A DNA stretch of 64,000 nucleotides from Flavobacteriaceae bacterium (GTDB taxonomy: Bacteria > Bacteroidota > Bacteroidia > Flavobacteriales > Flavobacteriaceae): the NCBI GenBank assembly GCA_018401115.1, contig JAGYKX010000007.1, positions 1 to 64,000 of the forward strand, written 5' to 3'. The notes under the pieces were generated by a model. That model saw nothing but the letters and a program-made list of their open reading frames with translations. It did not search any database and was not told the DNA's origin. Every line of letters begins with the position of its first letter. Within the stretch, counting starts at the first letter, position 1. Positions 35,332 to 44,758 of this stretch are shown here, piece after piece. Position numbers and translations under genes: made by a program.

Positions 35332-36681
35332 ATGGAAAACGTACAAGCCATTAAACAACGATTTGAAATTATTGGAAATGATCCTGCTTTAAATAGGTCA
35401 CTGGAGAAAGCGATTCAAGTAGCACCTACAGATATTTCCGTACTGGTTACTGGAGAAAGTGGGGTAGGAAAAGAATCTATCCCCAAAATTATTCATGGCC
35501 TTTCACACAGGAAACACGCAAAATATATTGCAGTTAACTGTGGGGCAATTCCAGAGGGCACTATTGACAGTGAACTTTTTGGCCATGAAAAAGGTGCCTT
35601 TACAGGTGCTACGGCAACCAGAAGTGGCTATTTTGAGGTGGCAGACGGCGGAACTATTTTTTTAGATGAAGTAGGAGAGTTACCCTTAACAACACAGGTA
35701 AGACTTCTCAGGGTACTAGAAAATGGTGAATTTTTAAAGGTAGGATCCTCACAAGTGCAAAAAACCAATGTGAGAATAGTGGCGGCAACCAATGTAGAAA
35801 TGGTAAAAGCCATTCAAGAAGGTAAATTTAGAGAAGATCTTTATTACAGATTAAGCACTGTGGAAATAGGAGTGCCTCCATTGCGCACTAGAAAGGAGGA
35901 CATTCATCTTTTATTTAGAAAATTTGCATCGGACTTTGGACAGAAATATAAAATGCCTACTATTAGACTTTCAGAGGAAGCTATTGAAATGCTCATAAAA
36001 TATAGATGGCCAGGTAATATTAGACAACTCAGAAACATTGCGGAACAAATATCCGTGTTGGAATCTTCCAGAGAGGTGAATAGTCAAACACTTCAGTCCT
36101 ACCTCCCCCATGTAAATAGCAGTCAATTACCCGCTGTAATTGGCTCTGAAAAACAATCGAGTGATTTTTCCAATGAAAGAGAAATTCTCTACAAGGTGCT
36201 CTTTGATATGAAAGGAGATTTGAATGACTTAAAAAAACTGACCTTAGAGTTATTAAAAGGAAAAGATGGTGCTTCTGTTCAGAAAGAAAATGACAACTTA
36301 ATCAGAAAGATATACGGAAAAGAATCTCAAAAATCTACCCCATTAGAAGCGTTGTCTGCTTATCGTGAAAATGAAGATAGTTATGAAGAAGAAGAAGAAA
36401 CACTTTCAGAAAATAATTATGAGTCACTTCCTTCTAAACCTATACTAACCATTCAAAATAGCGCCTCTGAAAAAGACCAGCTGACTGATTTGTCTCCATC
36501 TGATAAGTATCATTTTGCAGAAGAAATTGAAGAAGAAGAAACCCTATCTTTACATGAGAAGGAAATTGAGCTCATTATAAAAGCCTTAGAACGAAATAAA
36601 GGAAAAAGGAAATTAGCTGCATCTGAACTAGGTATTTCAGAAAGAACACTTTATAGAAAAATCAAACAATACAACCTCTAA
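35332..36681 (+). CDS. Sigma-54-dependent transcriptional activator without receiver domain
   Basis: The 449-residue protein starts directly with the AAA+ domain: Walker A GESGVGKES (41-49), the sigma-54-contact loop G-A-F-T-G-A (88-93), Walker B GGTIFLDE (107-113), and the arginine-rich sensor II region. A long, acidic linker (about 280-415; EENEDSYEEEEETLSEN) separates it from a C-terminal Fis-type helix-turn-helix (KRKLAASELGISERTLYRKI). It lacks an N-terminal sensory domain, so activity is likely set by expression or a partner. Such proteins adjacent to lptE are conserved in flavobacteria, which suggests envelope-related regulation; targets cannot be told from sequence. Confidence 0.88.
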   Translation: MENVQAIKQRFEIIGNDPALNRSLEKAIQVAPTDISVLVTGESGVGKESIPKIIHGLSHRKHAKYIAVNCGAIPEGTIDSELFGHEKGAFTGATATRSGYFEVADGGTIFLDEVGELPLTTQVRLLRVLENGEFLKVGSSQVQKTNVRIVAATNVEMVKAIQEGKFREDLYYRLSTVEIGVPPLRTRKEDIHLLFRKFASDFGQKYKMPTIRLSEEAIEMLIKYRWPGNIRQLRNIAEQISVLESSREVNSQTLQSYLPHVNSSQLPAVIGSEKQSSDFSNEREILYKVLFDMKGDLNDLKKLTLELLKGKDGASVQKENDNLIRKIYGKESQKSTPLEALSAYRENEDSYEEEEETLSENNYESLPSKPILTIQNSASEKDQLTDLSPSDKYHFAEEIEEEETLSLHEKEIELIIKALERNKGKRKLAASELGISERTLYRKIKQYNL

Positions 36682-37223
36682 TGGGATATTATTTATTAAA
36701 AAGGCTTAGATTAGAAATTAAAATTGTACAAGTCCTAATTATTTCATTATCAATAAACGGCTGTGGAATTTACAATTTTACTGGAGGAAATGTGGGAACT
36801 GCAAAAACATTTCAGGTAAACTTTTTTCAAAATTATGCTTCAGACAATCCTGGTTCTACCATAGAACCTGGCTTAGACAATACCTTTACACTTGCCCTGC
36901 AGGATTTTATACAAAATCAGACCAGTCTAGACCTCACTAATGCTAACGGAGATCTTATTTATGAGGGAGAAATTGTAGAGTTTAGGGTGTCTCCAATGTC
37001 TGCTACGGCACAACAAACTGCGGCTCAAAACAGGTTAACCATAGGGGTAAATGTACGTTTCTACAACACAACTAAGCAAGACGCAGATTTTGAAAAAAGA
37101 TTTTCTTTTTTTTATGACTATCCTGCAGATTCCATGCTAGACAGTGTTAAAAATGATGCTTTTGATGCTATTTTTGAGAGAATCCTTCAAGATATTTTTA
37201 GTGCTTCTTTAGCAGATTGGTAA
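36681..37223 (+). CDS. lptE: LPS-assembly lipoprotein LptE
   Basis: The 180-residue product has a signal peptide with lipobox I-N-G-C (Cys28) and 'GCGIYNFTGGNVG' followed by a mixed alpha/beta body ending FERILQDIFSASLADW, the Bacteroidota LptE type. LptE inserts in the LptD barrel and delivers LPS to the outer leaflet. Its start codon overlaps the stop of the preceding gene (TAATG), so translation is coupled. Confidence 0.88.
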   Translation: MGYYLLKRLRLEIKIVQVLIISLSINGCGIYNFTGGNVGTAKTFQVNFFQNYASDNPGSTIEPGLDNTFTLALQDFIQNQTSLDLTNANGDLIYEGEIVEFRVSPMSATAQQTAAQNRLTIGVNVRFYNTTKQDADFEKRFSFFYDYPADSMLDSVKNDAFDAIFERILQDIFSASLADW

Positions 37224-37254
37224 ACCGCTAACAAGCATTTAAAGGGAAACTCCT

Positions 37255-37262
37255 TATATTAG
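37255..37262 (+). promoter_or_regulatory. Possible -7 box, near-leaderless start
   Basis: TATATTAG, one mismatch from TAnnTTTG, ends 4 bases before the ATG of the TPR gene. Weak. Confidence 0.3.
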
Positions 37263-37266
37263 TAGT

Positions 37267-38103
37267 ATGCAAGTATCTCGCTTTACAGCACTCTTAGAAA
37301 ACCCCTTGGACATTATTCAAGATGCGGATGTTACTGCATTGAAGCAAATTGTCGAAACATATCCCTATTTTCAGGCAGCTAGGGGAATGGAACTAATAGG
37401 ATTAAAAAATAGTAACAGTTTTAAATACAACGCAGCTTTAAAAAAGCATGCGGCCTACACCTCAGATCGCTCTTGGCTTTTCGAGATTATTACACAAGAG
37501 GCTTTTAACAAATCAAAAAAGACGGACAAAACCATTGAGGGCTTTCCAATTGACGAAACAGTTAATTCATCTGTAGAACTTAATGACATAGCCACTAGTA
37601 AGCAAACAGATGTTGAAGCGCAATACACGGACGAAACTTCTGATGAGGAGCACAAAGTTTCTGAGACTCAAGAAGCAAGCTTGTCTTCTATCGAACTAGG
37701 AAAACCGTTAGAATTCAACAAAAACGACAGATATTCCTTTGAAGAATGGCTTCAGTTGAGCACTAAAAAATCTTTTGACATAAAAACTAAAAAAGAGGAG
37801 ACAAACACCTCTGAAAAAAACAAAAAAGAAGCTAAAATGGCACAGATAAATACATTTATAGCTACAAATCCTAAGATTAGCCCTCCTTTGCCAAGCACAA
37901 AAAAAATAACGATTAAAGATGCTGAAAAAATAAACAAAGAAGCATTAATGACAGAGACATTAGCCAGGGTTTACTTAGAACAAAAAAAATACAAAAAAGC
38001 CCTTCAGGCCTATAAAATATTAAGTTTGAAATATCCAGAAAAAAATAGTTTCTTTGCAACCCAAATTAAAGTGATACAAAAATTAATTAAAGAGAATATA
38101 TAG
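37267..38103 (+). CDS. TPR-like protein of unknown function
   Basis: The 278-residue protein has no signal peptide. The N-terminal 90 residues are helical (LKQIVETYPYFQAARGMELI), the middle (about 95-200) is charged and likely disordered, and the C-terminus has one tetratricopeptide-like repeat (TLARVYLEQKKYKKALQAYKI). It lies between lptE and secG, an arrangement seen in flavobacteria. It may serve as a scaffold; no function can be assigned. Confidence 0.75.
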   Translation: MQVSRFTALLENPLDIIQDADVTALKQIVETYPYFQAARGMELIGLKNSNSFKYNAALKKHAAYTSDRSWLFEIITQEAFNKSKKTDKTIEGFPIDETVNSSVELNDIATSKQTDVEAQYTDETSDEEHKVSETQEASLSSIELGKPLEFNKNDRYSFEEWLQLSTKKSFDIKTKKEETNTSEKNKKEAKMAQINTFIATNPKISPPLPSTKKITIKDAEKINKEALMTETLARVYLEQKKYKKALQAYKILSLKYPEKNSFFATQIKVIQKLIKENI

Positions 38104-38105
38104 TC

Positions 38106-38477
38106 ATGAGTACATTTACCATATTTCTAATCCTGATCCTTATTGTTAGTGTTTTATTAATGCTTGTTATTATGGTACAAAACCCTAAAGGTGGAGGATT
38201 GTCTTCTTCATTAGGAGGAGGTTCTAGCCAGGTTGTTGGAGGTGTTAAAAAAACAGGCGACTTTTTAGACAAGAGTACTTGGACACTTGCCACGCTTTTA
38301 ATTGTTTTAATATTACTTTCTAATGTTGCCTTAAAAGGCAATTACGCTGGTGCAGATTCAAAACTTTTAGACACTGAAATTAATACTGCAGCACCAGAGG
38401 TACTCCTTGAAGAAGCTGTTGAAGTTCCTGTAGAAACTTTAGAGGCACCTGCGGCATCTGAAGAAACTCAAGAATAA
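38106..38477 (+). CDS. secG: Protein translocase subunit SecG
   Basis: The 123-residue protein has two membrane helices (about 3-21 and 57-75) flanking 'VQNPKGGGLSSSLGGGSSQ', the SecG hallmark. SecG is the small subunit of SecYEG. The C-terminus is an acidic Ala/Glu/Pro-rich tail (about 85-123), typical of Bacteroidota. It follows the TPR gene by 2 bases and is followed by a strong terminator. Confidence 0.95.
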   Translation: MSTFTIFLILILIVSVLLMLVIMVQNPKGGGLSSSLGGGSSQVVGGVKKTGDFLDKSTWTLATLLIVLILLSNVALKGNYAGADSKLLDTEINTAAPEVLLEEAVEVPVETLEAPAASEETQE

Positions 38478-38511
38478 AAAACATAAAGACCTAAGGTCTT
38501 ATTAAATGCTA

Positions 38512-38548
38512 AAATGCCAGCTTATGACAAGCTGGCATTTTTTTTTAC
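38512..38548 (+). terminator. Rho-independent terminator after secG
   Basis: A perfect 13-bp stem aaaatgccagctt / aagctggcatttt with loop atgac is followed by a long T run. It separates the miaB-secG group from groES. Confidence 0.9.
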
Positions 38549-38625
38549 GATTTTGTCATAAAAATGGATTGGCACAATTTGTGACAGTATTTGTTTGTAA
38601 ATTAAATTATCTAAATAATTATATT

Positions 38626-38904
38626 ATGGCTAAAATTAACATTAAACCATTGGCAGACAGGGTACTGATTGCTCCTATGGCCGCAGAAACACAAACAGCT
38701 TCTGGGATATACATACCAGATACTGCTAAAGAAAAACCTCAAAACGGTAAAGTAATCGCTGTTGGTCCTGGAACCAAAGATGAAAAGATGACCGTAAAAG
38801 TTGGTGACACTGTACTATACGGAAAATATGCAGGCACAGAACTTAAGCTAGAAGGAACGGATTATATAATGATGCGAGAAAGCGACATTTTAGCAATTGT
38901 TTAA
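38626..38904 (+). CDS. groES: Co-chaperonin GroES
   Basis: The 92-residue GroES starts at ATG 38626 ([17 protein letters not shown]). A longer frame beginning at 38506 would run through the terminator hairpin and add 40 non-conserved residues, so it is rejected. The mobile loop region ([19 protein letters not shown]) and the roof loop are present. It caps GroEL and is separated from it by 19 bases. Confidence 0.96.
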   Translation: MAKINIKPLADRVLIAPMAAETQTASGIYIPDTAKEKPQNGKVIAVGPGTKDEKMTVKVGDTVLYGKYAGTELKLEGTDYIMMRESDILAIV

Positions 38905-38908
38905 TTAG

Positions 38909-40564
<1,656 letters not shown>

Positions 40565-40576
40565 TATTTTACAACA

Positions 40577-40616
40577 AAAAAAAAACCCTTTGGACGTATC
40601 CAAAGGGGTTTTTTAT
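40577..40616. terminator. Terminator between groEL and a convergent gene
   Basis: Stem ccctttgga / tccaaaggg with A-rich 5' arm and T-rich 3' arm; one extra G is bulged. It can serve both groEL and the convergent HMA-MauE gene. Confidence 0.75.
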
Positions 40617-40645
40617 TTAACAGAAATATCGCATGAACGATTGCG

Positions 40646-41416
40646 CTAAAAAAGCATTACCAAGGCCATTGCAATCATAATCGCATTTTCAATAAAAGTG
40701 GCCTGCGTCATAGGGAGTTTTAAAGCCGTACCCAAACAAGCGCATTGAATTTGACGCTTATTTAAAAGAGACTGCACCACACCTATAGTCGTGGTCCCTA
40801 AAATAATTAGGGTCATTAACAAGACCTGAGTAACACCAATACGCATTAAAAGCATTATCCCCAATCCCAACTCAATAAAAGGATAGATTTTACCATAAAA
40901 AGAAAGGCGTTTGGCAATGGGGTCATACATGGCAAAACTTTGGGGAAAACCCTTTAGATCTAGTAATTTAAAAAAGGCAAATACCAGATAAAACAAGGCC
41001 ATAAAATCTAACATCATCTCTGGCCAAACGGGATCAAATCCCACTGATCTCAGCGCTGAAAAATAAGATAGAAAAACGCCGCCAATCAAGAATCCAAAAA
41101 TTAAATAGAGTGGCTTAAGCTGCTTCCAAGGAGCATCAGCAATATTTAAATGGTCGCTGGCACTGCCAGAATCTCCCTCAGAAACAGCAGCGAAAATAGG
41201 GTCCTGCACCAACACCGCTACCCCATACTTCTCCCCCAATAATTTTTGAATATCTGCTGCTTTTGGGGGTACATTAGCTTGAATAAAAGCGCGATTTAAA
41301 GGCAAATCTACTATCACATGCGCTACACCTTCAATGGCTTCAATGGTCTTTTTAACATGCGCTACACAGCCCATGCAAGTCATTCCCTCTATGCTATAAA
41401 TTGTTGTCGTATTCAT
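40646..41416 (-). CDS. HMA-domain / MauE-like membrane fusion protein
   Basis: The 256-residue protein has an N-terminal heavy-metal-associated domain with the metal motif G-M-T-C-M-G-C (11-17) and a C-terminal membrane domain of four helices from about residue 105. The four-helix part with 'RQIQCACLG' resembles MauE/DoxX-type proteins, several of which handle disulfide or quinone chemistry. A metal-binding domain fused to a thiol-type membrane domain suggests metal-linked thiol redox or metal transfer to the envelope. It overlaps the upstream NHL gene by one base. Confidence 0.8.
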   Translation of the reverse strand: MNTTTIYSIEGMTCMGCVAHVKKTIEAIEGVAHVIVDLPLNRAFIQANVPPKAADIQKLLGEKYGVAVLVQDPIFAAVSEGDSGSASDHLNIADAPWKQLKPLYLIFGFLIGGVFLSYFSALRSVGFDPVWPEMMLDFMALFYLVFAFFKLLDLKGFPQSFAMYDPIAKRLSFYGKIYPFIELGLGIMLLMRIGVTQVLLMTLIILGTTTIGVVQSLLNKRQIQCACLGTALKLPMTQATFIENAIMIAMALVMLF

Positions 41417-42252
41417 TAATGGTCAAAATAATAACGGTTCATTTGCTGTTTTTTATAATCAATTACATACAATTTCTCCTCATGAATTAAAGCATCTATA
41501 GGCTTCTCCAGACCAGCTTCAATGACCTGAGCCAATTGACCATCTTTAAAAAACACCAACAGTCTGTGGTTCTCAAAATCTGTCACAAAAACCTGGTTTT
41601 CACTTACAAATAAACCGGTGGCTGCGTTCATTTTCTGATCGGCTCCAATAATTCTCACTAAATCACCTTGCTTGTCAAATACCTGAATCCTATTGTTATA
41701 GGCGTCTGCCACCCAGATATGATCTGCTGTAATCTGCACATCTGTAGGGTAGTAAAACTGTCCAGCTTCTTTTCCCTCAGTACCCATAGAAATCCAGTCT
41801 AATCCATTAAAGTACAAAATCCTGTGGTTGTAAAAATCTGCAATAGCACGCTCCGCTCCAAAAACTGAAATGGATGCAGGCGCGTCTAAGGAATCCTTTA
41901 AAATTAAAGGCAAAGGAGATTTTGAAGGCAGTTTAAACTGTACAATGGTATCTGAGCCATACTGAGGCACCCAAAGCCCTGCTGCAGTTGCATCTATATG
42001 CATAGGCCTGTCCAATCCAGTGATACTGTCTGTAAGTAAACCTGTAATATCTACCGAAACCAATCTATTATGGTCTCCGTCTGAGAGCCAAAACTGCTCC
42101 TCAAAAACACCTATGCCAATGGGATTAACCCCTGGGAGTTCAATGGCCTTTTCTAACACCCACTGCTGTGTAGGGGGTGCCTTGCGCTCGCAACTCACTA
42201 AAGAGACGAGTGCCACTAATACAATCGAAAACAAATATTTTAACTGTCTCAT
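41416..42252 (-). CDS. NHL-repeat lipoprotein
   Basis: The 278-residue product has a lipoprotein signal (lipobox V-S-C, Cys21) followed by a repeated beta-propeller unit: 'FWLSDGDHNRLVSVD', 'IADFYNHRILYF', 'VADAYNNRIQVFDKQG', 'VTDFENHRLLVFF' and 'VIDYKKQQMNRY'. These are NHL repeats, about six in all, which form a propeller for protein or small-ligand binding. It overlaps the next gene downstream and starts one base after the tandem HMA gene ends, so translation is probably coupled. A metal-related role is inferred from neighbours. Confidence 0.82.
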   Translation of the reverse strand: MRQLKYLFSIVLVALVSLVSCERKAPPTQQWVLEKAIELPGVNPIGIGVFEEQFWLSDGDHNRLVSVDITGLLTDSITGLDRPMHIDATAAGLWVPQYGSDTIVQFKLPSKSPLPLILKDSLDAPASISVFGAERAIADFYNHRILYFNGLDWISMGTEGKEAGQFYYPTDVQITADHIWVADAYNNRIQVFDKQGDLVRIIGADQKMNAATGLFVSENQVFVTDFENHRLLVFFKDGQLAQVIEAGLEKPIDALIHEEKLYVIDYKKQQMNRYYFDH

Positions 42253-42253
42253 A

Positions 42254-42883
42254 TTACTTATTTTTTATACGTTCATACTTACAACACATCGGCAATCCGT
42301 CGTAGGTGTCTCCGCTGGTCTTGTGGTCTTTGGTGTCGTGCCCTGCTGCTGCAATGGCTTTTGAAATAGAGGCTAAATCTAAAGCTGCTGTATCAAAAGA
42401 AATGTTTAGCATTTTTGTTTTAGTATCCCAAGCAGCACTTGCAACCCCTTGTAATCTAGATGTAGCTTTCAATATCCTAGCTTCACACATTTCGCAATTA
42501 CCCGCCACAAACATTTTTTCAGAAACTACTCCTGCAACTCCTTGATCTACGGTGGCTAAAGGCGCGTCTGTTTCTACGAGTCCATTAGCCCTACTAATAA
42601 CGGTTTTCATTGGGGTGTAGCCTGCTTTTTCTACCTGCTGTACCACTGCTGCTAAAGAAAGTGATTTTTCTGCCGGGTATTGAAAACTAAAATCTCCTGT
42701 TTCAATATCTATTTTCACCTCTTTAATTCCTTTGAATTCTTTGAATTTTTTCTCTAATCCATAAGCGCAAAATGGACAGCCTAAACCATCTACTTGTACT
42801 TCAAATACATCCATGTTTTTCTGCGCAAAAACTACTGAGCTACCGAGCATCAGAAAGCTAAAAAATAATACTATTGTTTTCAT
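42254..42883 (-). CDS. Exported tandem heavy-metal-associated protein
   Basis: The 209-residue product has a signal peptide (residues 1-20, VFAQ) and two HMA-type domains, with motifs G-C-P-F-C (Cys36, Cys39) and N-C-E-M-C (Cys130, Cys133), plus a C-terminal tail with H-D-T-K-D-H and a vicinal pair M-C-C (Cys200-201). It is expected to bind soft metals such as copper or mercury in the periplasm. The vicinal cysteines and His-rich tail suggest a second site. It lies in the metal-type locus, one base from the NHL gene. Confidence 0.85.
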   Translation of the reverse strand: MKTIVLFFSFLMLGSSVVFAQKNMDVFEVQVDGLGCPFCAYGLEKKFKEFKGIKEVKIDIETGDFSFQYPAEKSLSLAAVVQQVEKAGYTPMKTVISRANGLVETDAPLATVDQGVAGVVSEKMFVAGNCEMCEARILKATSRLQGVASAAWDTKTKMLNISFDTAALDLASISKAIAAAGHDTKDHKTSGDTYDGLPMCCKYERIKNK

Positions 42884-42900
42884 AATGTTGTTTTTTTACG

Positions 42901-43680
42901 TTAAAAAGTAAAGCGAGTTCCTAAAAACAAGCTTCTATTAAAAGTCATATTTTGAGGCATGTCATTCACCAATGGAAGTTGATACGCCAAGTCAAAGGTG
43001 ATGTTTTTTCGAGCGTATTGTATGCCTTGGGCATACAAAAGCTGATACCCCTTTTGTTCCCACAACCACTGCTGTGTGTACTCAAAAAATAGGTTAATCT
43101 GCTTGTTGGGATACTGGGGCTTTAGAAGCGGCAAACCAAATCCCAGTTTGTGCTGTAAAAAGTCAAGATCTCCCTGAGGAATGTTATTGAGGCCCAGCTC
43201 AAAAGAAATCCCGTATTTGAGACTTTCATAACCGGCTACAAAGCCGTAATAACCCTGATACAGACCACTACTGAGTTCCATGACGCCAAGTGCTTCTCCA
43301 GTTGGAAGTGTCTGAAGTGTCTTGGCTACCATACGAAAAGTTTTTCCGGTGCCATCTATTCTGAGGAATTGGTACTTGGCTAAGAGCTTGACATCGGCCA
43401 GGGACTGGCCAGAAGTTCCATCTGCCAACTCATAGGAAACTCTAGGAATATGAACAGCCACTAGTGCATCTGAGCTGATCAAATAATGCAGCATTAAAGG
43501 GGTATACCTAAAGGTCCCAATAGCCGTTTTCCGGTGTTCAATTAAGGTTTTGACGGTAAAACTTCCACCACCTAACATAATGGGTTTGTCTGCTGTAATT
43601 GGGGGTCCCTGAGCGAAAAGACCAGCTGAAAAGCACCCAATTATACCTAGGGTGAGGAGGTATTTTATAGAATATTTCAT
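42901..43680 (-). CDS. Outer-membrane barrel-like protein of the metal locus
   Basis: The 259-residue product has a signal peptide (residues 1-23, LFAQ). The rest is amphipathic beta with aromatic girdles and ends in RSLFLGTRFTF, an outer-membrane barrel ending (terminal Phe). It resembles proteins annotated as phenol-degradation-type or channel-like beta barrels; I do not recognise an exact family. It precedes the tandem HMA gene by 17 bases, so may be the outer-membrane step for the same ligand. Confidence 0.7.
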   Translation of the reverse strand: MKYSIKYLLTLGIIGCFSAGLFAQGPPITADKPIMLGGGSFTVKTLIEHRKTAIGTFRYTPLMLHYLISSDALVAVHIPRVSYELADGTSGQSLADVKLLAKYQFLRIDGTGKTFRMVAKTLQTLPTGEALGVMELSSGLYQGYYGFVAGYESLKYGISFELGLNNIPQGDLDFLQHKLGFGLPLLKPQYPNKQINLFFEYTQQWLWEQKGYQLLYAQGIQYARKNITFDLAYQLPLVNDMPQNMTFNRSLFLGTRFTF

Positions 43681-43755
43681 CGTAGATTTTTTTAAATTAA
43701 TAACACTTCATTCAAAGTCATTTGAACGAGAAAGTCTTAAAAAAGTCTACCTGAT

Positions 43756-44160
43756 CTAGATTAAAAACGCTTCGTGCAGAATAAAGAGTAAATGGCCCTG
43801 ATTGGGTGGAGGCGGCTCAAATGAAAGTTGTTTTACAGTGGGGCTAATCCAAGAAACTACTTCAACCTTAAATTCAGTTTGAAGTACATAGTTTGCCAAA
43901 ACAGGAAAAAAAATTGCTTCAACAGCCTGTTTAAATAAAGTTGTAGGCTCAACCACCTCAGCAATTTCATTACAACAAGAAGGTTTTGACCATTCGATCC
44001 CTTCTCCCATCTCCATGCCACAAGTTTCTGGGGTGCCAAACAGCGCTGAATCTATTTTTATAGAACCACAATAATGGGTGTCAAAAGTCCATGAAGTTGA
44101 CGCTCCTAAAACAAAGAGTGCCAAAAGGCTAGAAATGAATATAGAAAGTCTATTTTTCAC
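43756..44160 (-). CDS. HYC_CC_PP family protein
   Basis: The 134-residue product starts at GTG 44160 and has a signal peptide (about 1-22). The three family motifs are present: H-Y-C at 29-31, C-C at 62-63 (KPSCCNE), and P-P-P-P at 116-119. The family is Bacteroidota-specific and of unknown function; the Cys and His are candidate metal ligands. First gene of the metal-type operon. An exact -7 box ends 4 bases before the GTG. Confidence 0.85.
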   Translation of the reverse strand: MKNRLSIFISSLLALFVLGASTSWTFDTHYCGSIKIDSALFGTPETCGMEMGEGIEWSKPSCCNEIAEVVEPTTLFKQAVEAIFFPVLANYVLQTEFKVEVVSWISPTVKQLSFEPPPPNQGHLLFILHEAFLI

Positions 44161-44164
44161 GCTA

Positions 44165-44172
44165 CAAAACTA
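44165..44172 (-). promoter_or_regulatory. -7 promoter box, leaderless start
   Basis: TAGTTTTG on the minus strand fits TAnnTTTG and ends 4 bases before the GTG start of the HYC_CC_PP gene. Confidence 0.55.
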
Positions 44173-44195
44173 CAAAAAAACCGAGAAAAAGAACG

Positions 44196-44203
44196 TATTT
44201 TTG
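44196..44203 (+). promoter_or_regulatory. -7 promoter box of the GAF gene
   Basis: TATTTTTG matches TAnnTTTG and ends 60 bases before the ATG of the GAF protein gene; divergent from the box at 44165-44172. Confidence 0.5.
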
Positions 44204-44263
44204 TACTTTAATTCTAACGCTTAAAAAGCCTGTATTTGAACGCGTATTTAAGAAAATAAGACT

Positions 44264-44713
44264 ATGTTTACTGAACTCTATCCTAAATTAGACACCATTT
44301 TTGTTAGTTCTCACGATAGTGAAACCAAGCTAAAAACCATATGTACTTTATTAGAAAAAAATATTCCCCATTATAATTGGGTGGGATTTTATTTTAGAAA
44401 TGGCGAAAAAGAAGAGCTTTTACTTGGACCCTATGTTGGAGCGCCAACAGACCATACTGTAATTCCTTTTGGCAAGGGTATCTGTGGTCAAGTAGCCCTA
44501 AGTAATGAAAATTTTGTAGTGCCAGATGTTGCAGCACAAGATAATTATATTGCCTGCAGTATTTCAGTAAAGTCTGAAATTGTTATACCTATATTTGTCA
44601 ATGGAGAGAACATTGGCCAAATAGACATTGACTCTGAAACCATAGACCCATTTACAAAAGAAGATGTAACCTTTCTTGAATATATCTGTAAAGGTATTGC
44701 TTCATTTATTTAA
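44264..44713 (+). CDS. GAF-domain protein, free-methionine-R-sulfoxide-reductase-like
   Basis: The 149-residue protein is a single GAF domain. The sequence 'WVGFYF', 'PFGKGICGQVA' and 'DNYIACSISVKSEIVIPI' matches free methionine-(R)-sulfoxide reductase. Of the three cysteines in the E. coli enzyme, two counterparts are seen (Cys74, Cys98), but the first (in its 'RVAC') is replaced here by 'VGAPTDH'. It may still use the two remaining cysteines. It lies 45 bases before purH. Confidence 0.8.
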   Translation: MFTELYPKLDTIFVSSHDSETKLKTICTLLEKNIPHYNWVGFYFRNGEKEELLLGPYVGAPTDHTVIPFGKGICGQVALSNENFVVPDVAAQDNYIACSISVKSEIVIPIFVNGENIGQIDIDSETIDPFTKEDVTFLEYICKGIASFI

Positions 44714-44758
44714 AAATATTATTTATTAATTCTTCTATATCCTTTTAATTCCAAACGC

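Noticed and set aside
38506..38625. Upstream extension of groES
   Set aside because: It reads through the secG terminator hairpin and adds residues not typical for GroES.
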